DNA of 64,000 nucleotides from a bacterium SCSIO 12696 (GTDB lineage Bacteria; Pseudomonadota; Gammaproteobacteria; Pseudomonadales; Porticoccaceae), in assembly GCA_024397955.1 (NCBI GenBank), contig CP073744.1, positions 1,674,001 to 1,738,000 of the forward strand. The letters run 5' to 3'. Below, in pieces: positions 1 to 7,346 of this stretch. Made by a program: the position numbers and the translations under genes. Every line of letters begins with the position of its first letter. Within the stretch, counting starts at the first letter, position 1. Below the pieces are notes generated by a model. It ran no database searches. It was not told the DNA's origin and saw only the letters and a list, made by a program, of their open reading frames with translations.

Positions 1-747
1 GGCCAATGCTTCGGCTTCCACCAGTGCGGCTTCATCAAATTGTCGCGGCTGGCTCCCGGGTAGGGAGATATCAAACTTTTGACCACTTTGATCCAAAGCC
101 GAAAGATTCGAAGCGAGCCTGATCACTTTGTTGACCGCTTCATCGACACTGTCAGTGTCGATATTTCCTTTGATCAGAGTGATACCTTGGGCATTCAGCT
201 GCTCAACAATGTCTTCGCGGGCGTACAGGTAGAACAAAATAATGTGCACTTTCTGCTCACTGACTCTTAGCAAGGCATCCAGATGCTTGTTGTTGAGTGA
301 CTGCTGCTGCAAGACCAACAGTTGTTGATCGCACCCTTGTGCACTATTCAGCCATACCTCCGCATCATAGTCAGAGAATTCAATAGACAGCCTCGGGTAG
401 CGCTTGATATGGCGTTTAAAGTAACGGCCAAGTGCAGTGCCGACCACCAAAGCCGACACTGGCTCACCCTGTTGGCTCTGAACGGTTGGCTGCTCACCAG
501 ATTCAAGTAGCAGGCTGGTCAGGGTTTTTGTAGGTAGCTGAGCAATGTCTTTGATCCTCATGCCTTGATCAACTAACTTTTTAATCAAACGCAAATGATC
601 AATATCGGTTGCGGTGTACGCCCTTTGCCCGCCAGCACTGCGCCTTTCTGGACCCAACTGATAACGACGTTCCCACATTCTCAGCGTATGGGGATTTATC
701 CCTGTCATCCGCGCTGCAGCACCAATACTCATTGTTACCTGTTTCAC
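1..747 (-). CDS. MerR-family transcriptional regulator, C-terminus beyond window
   Basis: DNA-binding regulator, cut by the window edge after 249 codons. The GTG at 747 is preferred as start because a perfect GGAGG lies 7 nt before it; an in-frame ATG follows at 730-732. Residues about 6-75 form a MerR winged-helix domain (IGAAARMTGINPHTLRMWERRY, then a typical wing and helix). The remainder resembles the Rossmann-like C-terminal half of LitR/CarH-type regulators, which in light-sensing members binds cobalamin. The cobalamin motif DxHxxG is not visible, so a B12-free variant is more likely. It is transcribed divergently from the small membrane gene at 898. The MerR identity is sure; target genes and ligand are unknown. 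Confidence 0.85.
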   Translation of the reverse strand, partial: MKQVTMSIGAAARMTGINPHTLRMWERRYQLGPERRSAGGQRAYTATDIDHLRLIKKLVDQGMRIKDIAQLPTKTLTSLLLESGEQPTVQSQQGEPVSALVVGTALGRYFKRHIKRYPRLSIEFSDYDAEVWLNSAQGCDQQLLVLQQQSLNNKHLDALLRVSEQKVHIILFYLYAREDIVEQLNAQGITLIKGNIDTDSVDEAVNKVIRLASNLSALDQSGQKFDISLPGSQPRQFDEAALVEAEALA

Positions 748-771
748 AACAATACCTCCGCAACCTTTGTC

Positions 772-799
772 TAATTATTGTAATGATTTATTTAGTCAA
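772..799 (-). promoter_or_regulatory. Candidate sigma70 promoter for the MerR gene
   Basis: On the minus strand TTGACT (-35, 794-799) is followed after 16 nt by TAATTA (-10, 772-777). It lies in the very AT-rich divergent spacer (748-897). TTGTCTAA and TTTAGTCAA flank it as an imperfect inverted pair, so an autoregulatory site is conceivable. The match is moderate only. Confidence 0.35.
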
Positions 800-897
800 A
801 AATCAACATAACTCAAAAAATGCATCTATATTTATCAACAAAACATATACATTATTGTTTTTGAACCTGTAGAAACCAATGAAAAGGAGCCTGAACG

Positions 898-1212
898 ATG
901 AGAAAGGTCATCTTGGGCGTCTGGGACGCCATTATGAATAGTCGCCGAAATCCGCTAAGACACCTGGATATGGCGTCACAACATTACTTTATGCATGTGC
1001 TGGGCTGGATGTGGAGCATGGTGTTTTCACTCTCCGCACTCTCGATACTTCAGTTCCACATGGTTTGGCTGGCTCATGTGCTGCTGATTGCCGGCGTATT
1101 TACCACCGTTATCGTTTTTAAACGAGCTGAGGAACACGCCTCTGCGCAGGCTGCCGAGCTGGAACTTGGCCATGGTTCCAGTTGTGTTTGGCAACTTGAT
1201 CGCGAAGCATAA
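898..1212 (+). CDS. Small two-helix membrane protein of unknown function
   Basis: 104 residues. A basic N-terminus (RRNPLRHLD at about 17-25) precedes two hydrophobic stretches, about 32-53 and 57-77, so an inner-membrane hairpin protein is predicted. AAGGAG stands about 10 nt before the ATG and supports the start. It lies 31 nt upstream of a small secreted cytochrome c on the same strand, so the two are probably co-transcribed. No enzymatic motif was recognised. A role linked to the cytochrome is a guess from position only. Confidence 0.6.
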   Translation: MRKVILGVWDAIMNSRRNPLRHLDMASQHYFMHVLGWMWSMVFSLSALSILQFHMVWLAHVLLIAGVFTTVIVFKRAEEHASAQAAELELGHGSSCVWQLDREA

Positions 1213-1243
1213 AACCCACAACAACCCATTGGAGTTTTCCACC

Positions 1244-1552
1244 ATGAGCAAACCACTATTCATTGCTGCAGCCACGCTTGCCTCAGCATTAGCGCTGGCA
1301 GAAACGCCACCGCCAGCCAAAGAAGCCACGTGCAAAGCCTGCCATGGGCCTCAGGGTAACGCCCCCATAGTAGCGTCGTACCCAAAGCTGGGCGGCCAAA
1401 ACAAGGAGTACTTGATCAGCGCTTTGAAAGCCTATCGGGCGGGTCAAAGAAAAGGTGGCCTGGCAGCAGCAATGACAGCACAGGCATCGCAGCTTAGCGA
1501 CGCAGAAATAGATCAGCTCGCTGAATACTACTCGTTACAGAAACAGAAATAA
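1244..1552 (+). CDS. Small periplasmic class I cytochrome c
   Basis: 102 residues with a signal peptide (about 1-20, ending ALA) and one haem c attachment site, CKACH, at about residues 31-35. A Met in the C-terminal half (the AAAMTAQASQLSD stretch) is the likely sixth ligand. This is the size of a cytochrome c-553/c5-type single-haem electron carrier exported to the periplasm. The ATG at 1244 is chosen because GGAG lies 9 nt before it and the signal peptide starts there; a longer frame starting upstream overlaps the previous gene and is rejected. Electron donor and acceptor are not evident. Confidence 0.88.
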   Translation: MSKPLFIAAATLASALALAETPPPAKEATCKACHGPQGNAPIVASYPKLGGQNKEYLISALKAYRAGQRKGGLAAAMTAQASQLSDAEIDQLAEYYSLQKQK

Positions 1553-1592
1553 CAAAGGGCACTGCAAGGTGTCCTCATCGTCACAACAGCCT

Positions 1593-1853
1593 TTACTGTG
1601 ATTTTTTACCCAGCACATTCAGCTTTTCAAGAAAGGCTATTTTTTCTTTGTTGTTGGTGTACTTGAATGAAAATTTATTGTGAAAGAATACAGTCAGGCT
1701 GACAAAATCATTTTGTATAGAAACTGTATAGCCATCAAAATCCGTATACGCAGTTAGCCCATTTAAATGGTACTTGTCATCGATCCGATCACCATCCGTG
1801 GTAATTTTATTAAACGCGCGAAGGGCGACTCTGATATCAATTTCACCGCTCAT
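1593..1853 (-). CDS. DUF3081-like small protein
   Basis: 86 residues, soluble, without signal peptide or membrane segment. The pattern ALRAFNKIT...GDRIDDKYHLNGLTAYTDFDGYTVSIQ...LTVFFHNKFSF resembles DUF3081, a family of about 85 residues in marine gammaproteobacteria whose function is unknown. It stands alone, convergent with the cytochrome c gene. The family assignment is from memory of the pattern and should be treated as probable, not certain. Confidence 0.6.
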   Translation of the reverse strand: MSGEIDIRVALRAFNKITTDGDRIDDKYHLNGLTAYTDFDGYTVSIQNDFVSLTVFFHNKFSFKYTNNKEKIAFLEKLNVLGKKSQ

Positions 1854-1985
1854 CTGAACACACCTGAACTGTTGAGAATATGTGGACTGGTACCATTTGG
1901 CTGTACTCCCGACTATATACTCAAAGGCCCACTGCCTGCGCGATCAAACTTGGACAACAATTAATTACAGGCAGGCTTGGGCTCT

Positions 1986-2708
1986 CTACTTAAACCGCCT
2001 CAGAATCGGCTTATTAATCCCATTGGACCAAATATAACGAAGTACACGTACAAACCAAGGTTTGCGCAAGCTGCGAATTTCATTATCAGTCAGGGGTTCG
2101 CCAGCGAGATCCGGCTTCATTTTCAACAAGCTCGCACGGTCGGTGCGTTGCAGATAATTCACCAACCAGGTTTTGACGAACAACAACCATTTTAAGGATT
2201 GGGGCTTACGTATCGCCGACGCAAAATCAAAGAAACGCATTTCACCGCCAGGCTGAACCAAAATATTAGCGCGGCGGAAGTCGTTGTGCGCGTAACCAGC
2301 CTCGTGAAACAACGCCAAAAACTGTTGAGTCTGTGAATAGGCTTGAGGCCAACGGCCGCGATTCTCCTTGCCGGGGTGCTCACCATCCAAAAACTCCATG
2401 GCGAACATATCGCGACCGATGGGTCCGTAGTACTGAGGCACAAAATCACTGTCGGCAAAACTGGCCAGCACACTCACTTCGCGTTTAATCAAACCTCGGC
2501 ATACCAACACCCGGCTCCACCAGGGGCGCTGACTGAAATCCTTAACCACCGCCAGCTGGTCATCCACATTCACCAAATACACGTCTGCCTGGAACACCCC
2601 CCGACTGGGGCGCAATTCCTTGTAGAAGTTCTGTTGCAGCGCACTGGCGATGGCGCTTTGCAGATTGTTGTCCGTCATAGGCGTTTCGGTCGAAAAAACT
2701 GGCGCCAT
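1986..2708 (-). CDS. WaaP/RIO-like protein kinase-fold enzyme (lipopolysaccharide kinase-type)
   Basis: 240 residues. The kinase-like catalytic loop is HNDFRRANIL (about residues 141-150, H-x-D...N) and the metal-binding Asp lies in FFDFAS (about 158-163). The nucleotide-binding Lys is probably in the LAVVKDFS stretch near 56. This architecture is that of Kdo/heptose kinases (WaaP, KdkA, InaA) and RIO-like kinases, which phosphorylate sugars of the LPS inner core or proteins. A second in-frame ATG at 2678 is an equally good start, since neither has a clear ribosome site. It diverges from the PLP enzyme at 2789. Substrate is not determinable here. Confidence 0.7.
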   Translation of the reverse strand: MAPVFSTETPMTDNNLQSAIASALQQNFYKELRPSRGVFQADVYLVNVDDQLAVVKDFSQRPWWSRVLVCRGLIKREVSVLASFADSDFVPQYYGPIGRDMFAMEFLDGEHPGKENRGRWPQAYSQTQQFLALFHEAGYAHNDFRRANILVQPGGEMRFFDFASAIRKPQSLKWLLFVKTWLVNYLQRTDRASLLKMKPDLAGEPLTDNEIRSLRKPWFVRVLRYIWSNGINKPILRRFK

Positions 2709-2788
2709 TGTAACGGAATCGTTACCAGATTGATTCCTCCGGGCCGCGCACCTAGACTGAACTGGTTATAGAAAACACACCGAAATCT

Positions 2789-3973
2789 ATGGATCACTTC
2801 GACACCCTTGCGCGGCAGCTTGCCCCTCACTACTCAGCCTTCAAAGTCGACGAACGGCTACTGTTTACCGGCCATTCCCATCAAGCCTGGCCCGATGTGG
2901 CCGCCCAGGGGCAGCTCGAAGCCTTTGAATCCGCCGCACATTCAGTGGATGAAAAGTGGCACACCGCCTTTGCCAAAGCCGATATTCTGCGCAACTACCT
3001 GCGGCAGTGGTACGACGACCCAAATGGTCTCTACTGCTTGGCCGAAAACACCCATATCCTACTGGTCAGCTGGCTGTCGTCGCTGAACCTGAAGCGCAAA
3101 GCCAAAATCATCACCACCGACGGTGAGTTTCACTCCATGTATCGGCAGCTCAAGCGCCTTGGTGAAGAAGGCATAGAGGTGGTCATGCTGCCCACAGCAC
3201 CGCTGCACAACTTTGCTGAGCGCCTGGCGGAAGTGGCGGATAGAGGCACTGCTGCAATTATGTTGTCGCGGGTATTTTTTGAGAGTGCCCTGATTCATCC
3301 CCAGCTCCGGGAGGTGGCTGACATTGGCCGACAACAAGGCATCCCTGTACTTATCGACGATTACCACGGCACCAACAACGCGCCTCTCTCAATCCGCGAT
3401 GAAGACCTGGAGGACTGCTACCTGGTGACCGGTGGCTACAAGTACCTGCAATGGGGAGAGGGCAACTGCTTTTTGCGCTTCCCCGAAAGCTGTGAACTGC
3501 GTCCGATGATTACCGGCTGGTACGCGTCATTCTCGACTTTGGACAAGCCTCGCAACAATGGGGCCACCGTATTCGACGTTGGTGAACAGCGCTTTTCCAC
3601 CGCCACTTACGACCCAACTTCTCAGTTTCGGGCCGCCAAAGTGGTGGAGTTTTTTCAGCAACAGCAGCTCACCAAAAGTGTGATCCGCCAGCAGTACCTG
3701 GGGCAATTGCAGTACATGCGCCAACTGTTTGAGGACGCTAATTTCAATAGCGATCGGATTCGCCTTGCCCATCAGCAGCCTATAGAAAGCAACGGGGGCT
3801 TTCTTGCCCTGAAAAGCCCCCACGCGGAACAGTTGCGTCAGCACTTATTGGACAACGGCGTGCTCACCGACTCCCGTGGAGACACACTGCGCTTTGGGGT
3901 AGCTCCCTACATCAACGCACAACAAATAGAACAGGCGGTTCACAAGCTGGCAGAAGCTGTGGCACAGTTGTAG
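2789..3973 (+). CDS. Kynureninase-like class V aminotransferase-fold PLP enzyme
   Basis: 394 residues, fold type I PLP enzyme. The N-terminal FTGHSHQAWP motif, the PLP-ring aspartate in LIDDYHGT (about 187-194) and the Schiff-base lysine in TGGYKYLQWGEG (about residue 214) match the kynureninase/class V aminotransferase group. No other tryptophan-to-anthranilate genes are nearby, so true kynureninase activity (L-kynurenine to anthranilate and alanine) is not assured; a related desulfurase or lyase is possible. The stop is only 2 nt before an L,D-transpeptidase gene, so they are translationally coupled. Confidence 0.72.
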   Translation: MDHFDTLARQLAPHYSAFKVDERLLFTGHSHQAWPDVAAQGQLEAFESAAHSVDEKWHTAFAKADILRNYLRQWYDDPNGLYCLAENTHILLVSWLSSLNLKRKAKIITTDGEFHSMYRQLKRLGEEGIEVVMLPTAPLHNFAERLAEVADRGTAAIMLSRVFFESALIHPQLREVADIGRQQGIPVLIDDYHGTNNAPLSIRDEDLEDCYLVTGGYKYLQWGEGNCFLRFPESCELRPMITGWYASFSTLDKPRNNGATVFDVGEQRFSTATYDPTSQFRAAKVVEFFQQQQLTKSVIRQQYLGQLQYMRQLFEDANFNSDRIRLAHQQPIESNGGFLALKSPHAEQLRQHLLDNGVLTDSRGDTLRFGVAPYINAQQIEQAVHKLAEAVAQL

Positions 3974-3975
3974 CC

Positions 3976-4461
3976 ATGCGCGCCATCCAACTTCTGTTAC
4001 TGCTCTGTTCCACCACTCTGTTTGCTGAACAACTACCACTGGCGGACTCTGTTTTAGTGGACAAGTCCGAGCGCAAAATGTGGTTGATCCACAATGGCGA
4101 GCGCTATCGAGAGTACGAAATCTCACTGGGAGATAGCCCTGAAGGGCACAAGCAGCAAGAAGGAGACGAACGTACTCCGGAAGGCAATTATTTACTGGAC
4201 TACCGCAACCCCAAAAGTCGCTACCACCTGTCTATTCATATCAGTTACCCCAACGCGGACGACGAGGCAAAAGCCAAGACCAAAGGCGTTAGCCCCGGCG
4301 GCGATATTTTTATTCACGGCACACCCAATGGTATGGACTGGGCAGCGAAATACTATTCAGGCATTGACTGGACCGATGGCTGCATCGCCGTCAGCAACAA
4401 GGAAATCGAAGAAATCTGGGCATTGGTAAAAAACGGCACACCCATTGAAATACGCCCATAG
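3976..4461 (+). CDS. Secreted L,D-transpeptidase (YkuD domain)
   Basis: 161 residues. A signal peptide (about 1-18, ending LFA) is followed directly by a YkuD domain. The catalytic motif HGTPNG...DWTDGCIAVSNKE carries the expected His (about 114) and the nucleophilic Cys (about 136) in the S/D-x-G-C-I pattern. Such enzymes act on the tetrapeptide stems of peptidoglycan, making 3-3 cross-links or attaching proteins in the periplasm. No LysM or PG-binding domain is present. It starts 2 nt after the PLP-enzyme stop without its own ribosome site, indicating coupling. The small, single-domain form resembles the YafK/ErfK-like group. Confidence 0.85.
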   Translation: MRAIQLLLLLCSTTLFAEQLPLADSVLVDKSERKMWLIHNGERYREYEISLGDSPEGHKQQEGDERTPEGNYLLDYRNPKSRYHLSIHISYPNADDEAKAKTKGVSPGGDIFIHGTPNGMDWAAKYYSGIDWTDGCIAVSNKEIEEIWALVKNGTPIEIRP

Positions 4462-4490
4462 CGAAAAAGCACAGAAGACTGCGGCTCAAT

Positions 4491-5027
4491 TTACCACCGG
4501 CCTTTAGCCTCTATTGTCTGGACTTGCAGCACCTGCTTTACCTCATCAAAAAATTCCTGCTGCTTGGAGGCCACCGGGTCATCACAAGCAATCACCTGCT
4601 CAACCAATTCAATGGCTGACCGCCTCTGTTCATCGGAAAACCTGGCCACACTGGGCTCAAGAAATTTGCTGAGCTGATCTTTCACTTTGTCTTCGTCGGG
4701 AATCAAAAAGCTGCAAGACGCCAATAACTCCGTAGATTCACGCTCCGACAGGTGAAATTCCTGCTGAAACAAAGTAAGCATGCAGGACTTCTGCTCCCTG
4801 GAAATATCTCCAGAGCACTTGGCTGCCACATACATCAGGCCGGCGGTGGCCTCCATAGGGCTTTCTATGCAAAACCCGGGATCGGCGTTGTATTGCTGCT
4901 GCCACTTGCGACGCCGGAAATACCAGAACGGATTGAGGCTATTCAAGCTAATTCCAGCGTCGTCCAAGCGGCGCACTAAAATCAGAATGGTGACAATCGC
5001 CCCCAGAATCGTCAGTACGATATGCAT
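4491..5027 (-). CDS. Membrane-anchored TerB-like protein
   Basis: 178 residues. An N-terminal hydrophobic helix (about 2-19) anchors the protein. Residues about 55-170 are helical, with TerB-like features: YVAAKCSGDISREQKSCM, LSERESTELLASCSFLI and FSDEQRRSAIELVEQVIACD. TerB-like domains are small metal-associated helical bundles found in tellurite resistance and envelope-stress proteins. No other ter gene is close, so a tellurite function should not be assumed. It is convergent with the transpeptidase gene. Family assignment is moderate. Confidence 0.55.
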   Translation of the reverse strand: MHIVLTILGAIVTILILVRRLDDAGISLNSLNPFWYFRRRKWQQQYNADPGFCIESPMEATAGLMYVAAKCSGDISREQKSCMLTLFQQEFHLSERESTELLASCSFLIPDEDKVKDQLSKFLEPSVARFSDEQRRSAIELVEQVIACDDPVASKQQEFFDEVKQVLQVQTIEAKGRW

Positions 5028-5119
5028 GCCATGCTCCCTGCTGTTTTTTATTAATACCCTATCTTAAAAGTCGCCAACACAAGTGGCAACTGACGCCTGC
5101 GATCTATAAAATCCGCGCC

Positions 5120-5926
5120 ATGACAGCCCCCCTACCAGACAACTTACCCGACAGCTATCTGCAGCGCTTTGGTGGCATTGCGCGCCTCTATGGCATGGAG
5201 GGCCTACGGGCATTACACAGCGCCCATTTTGTAGTTGTCGGTGTCGGTGGCGTTGGCTCTTGGGCCGCCGAAGCATTGGTGCGCACGGGGGCTGGCACCA
5301 TCACTCTGGTGGATCTGGACGATATGTGTATTACCAACAGCAACCGCCAGCTTCACACCACCGCCGATACTATTGGCCAACCGAAAACCGCGGTATTGGC
5401 ACAACGGCTGGCTGCCATCAACCCGGACGCGACGGTGCATGTTGTCGATGATTTTGCCGAACCGGAAAATCTGGCCGAGGTTATTCCTGAAGATGCTCAG
5501 GTAGTGATCGATGCCATCGACTCTTCCTACGCCAAATCGGCCTTAATTGCCCATTGCCGCCGCCACAAACAAGAGATCATTACCGTGGGCTCCGCTGGTG
5601 GCCGCTGCGACCCCACTCGCATCGAAACAGCAGACTTGCGCCACAGCACCGGCGATGCCCTGTTATCGCGGGTGCGGCAGCGATTAAGAAATCATTATCA
5701 CTTCCCCAAAAACCCAAAACGGAACATGCGGGTACAGGCTGTTTTTTCTGCGGAGCAGATGAAGTACCCCGCAGCCGATGGCCAGGTGTGCCAGAGCAAA
5801 TCTCAAATGCAGGGCGGGGTTAAACTGGACTGCAGCGGTGGCTTTGGGTCTGTGACCATGGTGACTGCCAGCTTTGGCATGGCAGCCGCAGCAAAAGCCG
5901 TAGAGCGCTACTTAAAGAACGACTGA
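5120..5926 (+). CDS. tcdA: tRNA threonylcarbamoyladenosine dehydratase TcdA (CsdL)
   Basis: 268 residues, E1/ThiF-like Rossmann enzyme that cyclises t6A37 of tRNA to ct6A using ATP. The nucleotide-binding VVVGVGGVGSWAAEALVRTG (about 36-55) and VDLDDMCITNSNRQ follow the TcdA pattern, as do CQSKSQ and the C-terminal GSVTMVTASFGMAAA. Length is the normal one for the family. In enterics TcdA works with the cysteine desulfurase pair CsdA and CsdE. Here a fused CsdA-CsdE is encoded 1.4 kb downstream on the other strand, a context that supports the assignment. The GGDEF gene follows after 3 nt. Confidence 0.93.
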   Translation: MTAPLPDNLPDSYLQRFGGIARLYGMEGLRALHSAHFVVVGVGGVGSWAAEALVRTGAGTITLVDLDDMCITNSNRQLHTTADTIGQPKTAVLAQRLAAINPDATVHVVDDFAEPENLAEVIPEDAQVVIDAIDSSYAKSALIAHCRRHKQEIITVGSAGGRCDPTRIETADLRHSTGDALLSRVRQRLRNHYHFPKNPKRNMRVQAVFSAEQMKYPAADGQVCQSKSQMQGGVKLDCSGGFGSVTMVTASFGMAAAAKAVERYLKND

Positions 5927-5929
5927 ATT

Positions 5930-6700
5930 ATGAAAAATCTCATTATCAAATTAGGCCGCCTCAACACAACGGCCATTTTTACCGTAGCCTGTATCGCCGT
6001 ATCCGTATTGATTACCGCGATCATCATGGCGATGTTTGCCGGCGGCCTCAATAAAATTGGCCTGGCTATCGCCATTATTGCGCCGGCGATTATTGCCCCA
6101 CTGGCCACATGGCAATCCACCGGGCTAATTATCAAAATCGCTCAACTGGAAACAGAAGCTCGCAAGCTGGCCACTTACGACCCGCTAACCGAACTGATGA
6201 CACGAAGAGCGTTCATGGAAAGTGCGCTCAGTGTGATGAAAGTCAATCAGCGCAATCACGCGCCATTGTCACTGGCTTACATCGACATTGATAACTTCAA
6301 AAAAATCAACGACAGCCATGGTCATCAGGTAGGTGACAGCGTACTCGAGCAACTGGGTAGGCTGATTCGCAATCAAGTACGAGGCTGTGACCTGGTCGGC
6401 CGAATTGGTGGTGAAGAGTTTGCACTGGCGATGGCAGATACCAATTTGCTGGGGGCCATGCACCTGGCTGAAAAGCTGCGTTACAGTATTGCCGAATACC
6501 AAGTGCAACATCAGGATTTGCAACTGCAATGCACCGTCAGCATCGGCATTTCAACCATGGATTGGAACAACCCGATATCGTTTGAGCAGTTATGTAATCA
6601 GGCGGACAGCGCACTGTACCGGGCGAAAAAATCCGGCAAGAACCGGATCACCCATGCGGTAATGGGCACCCAAATGGCTGGGCCCGCTGCATTATTTTAA
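5930..6700 (+). CDS. Membrane-bound diguanylate cyclase (GGDEF)
   Basis: 256 residues. Two transmembrane helices (about 14-36 and 39-60) and a short linker precede a GGDEF domain (about 82-245). The active-site loop is RIGGEEFAL, an intact GGEEF, so cyclic-di-GMP synthesis from two GTP is expected. The substrate and metal site is in YIDIDNFKKINDSHGHQVGD. No RxxD product-inhibition site is seen just before the loop (RGCDLVGRIGGEEF does contain RGCD, which could serve). No separate sensory domain exists, so the membrane hairpin may be the sensor. The ATG is 3 nt after the tcdA stop. Confidence 0.88.
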   Translation: MKNLIIKLGRLNTTAIFTVACIAVSVLITAIIMAMFAGGLNKIGLAIAIIAPAIIAPLATWQSTGLIIKIAQLETEARKLATYDPLTELMTRRAFMESALSVMKVNQRNHAPLSLAYIDIDNFKKINDSHGHQVGDSVLEQLGRLIRNQVRGCDLVGRIGGEEFALAMADTNLLGAMHLAEKLRYSIAEYQVQHQDLQLQCTVSIGISTMDWNNPISFEQLCNQADSALYRAKKSGKNRITHAVMGTQMAGPAALF

Positions 6701-7279
6701 CTTACACCGTAAGCTCTGCCTTACCGTTGGCCATTCGCTGTCGATGATCGAAAAAACCACAGTATCCCGATAACTGCCATCCGCAGAGCGCTGGTGATTG
6801 CGCAATACGCCATCCTGCTTTGCCCCCAGGCGAGCAATGGCGTTTCGCGATGCATGATTGTGCCAGTGGGTGCGAAACTCCACCGCAATTACCCCTAACG
6901 TGTCGAACGCGTGCCCCAACAACAACAGCTTGCACTCAGTATTCACTGCCGTACGCTGAAAAGATTTCGCATACCAGGTGTAGCCAATTTCAAGGCGGCG
7001 ATGGGTCGTATCAATGTTACAATACCGGGTAGAGCCAATCACCTGGCCACTGGCTTTGTGACGCACGACAAAGGGCAACATGGCTCCAACCGCCTGATTA
7101 TCCAGCGCACTTTTCACATACTTTTCTGTGGTTTCAGGCGTGGGAACACTGGTGTACCAGAGCTTCCATAGCTCACCGTCTGCGCAAGCCTGCTGCAATC
7201 CTGAAACATGATCGCTGCACATGGGCTCCAGAACCACATGCTCTCCGCTCAAGGTAATGGGGTTAATCCAATTTTCCAT
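6692..7279 (-). CDS. RimJ/RimL-type GNAT N-acetyltransferase
   Basis: 195 residues from the ATG at 7279, preferred because AGGGTGGT precedes it and relatives begin with the same WINPITLSGEHV stretch; a longer frame to 7321 exists. The GNAT fold is visible: strand VIGSTRYCNI, then RLEIGYTWY, and the acetyl-CoA helix region after VNTECKLLLLGHAFDTLG. It ends with the typical HWHNHASRNAIARLGAKQDGVLRNH. This group acetylates N-termini or small molecules with acetyl-CoA in the cytoplasm. It overlaps the GGDEF gene end by 9 nt in convergent orientation. Substrate unknown. Confidence 0.85.
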   Translation of the reverse strand: MENWINPITLSGEHVVLEPMCSDHVSGLQQACADGELWKLWYTSVPTPETTEKYVKSALDNQAVGAMLPFVVRHKASGQVIGSTRYCNIDTTHRRLEIGYTWYAKSFQRTAVNTECKLLLLGHAFDTLGVIAVEFRTHWHNHASRNAIARLGAKQDGVLRNHQRSADGSYRDTVVFSIIDSEWPTVRQSLRCKLK

Positions 7280-7346
7280 AGTAACCACCCTAGGTTTTAT
7301 AACGCTGCCGGACACCATCATGGCATACGGGCGGAGTCAGCGATGC

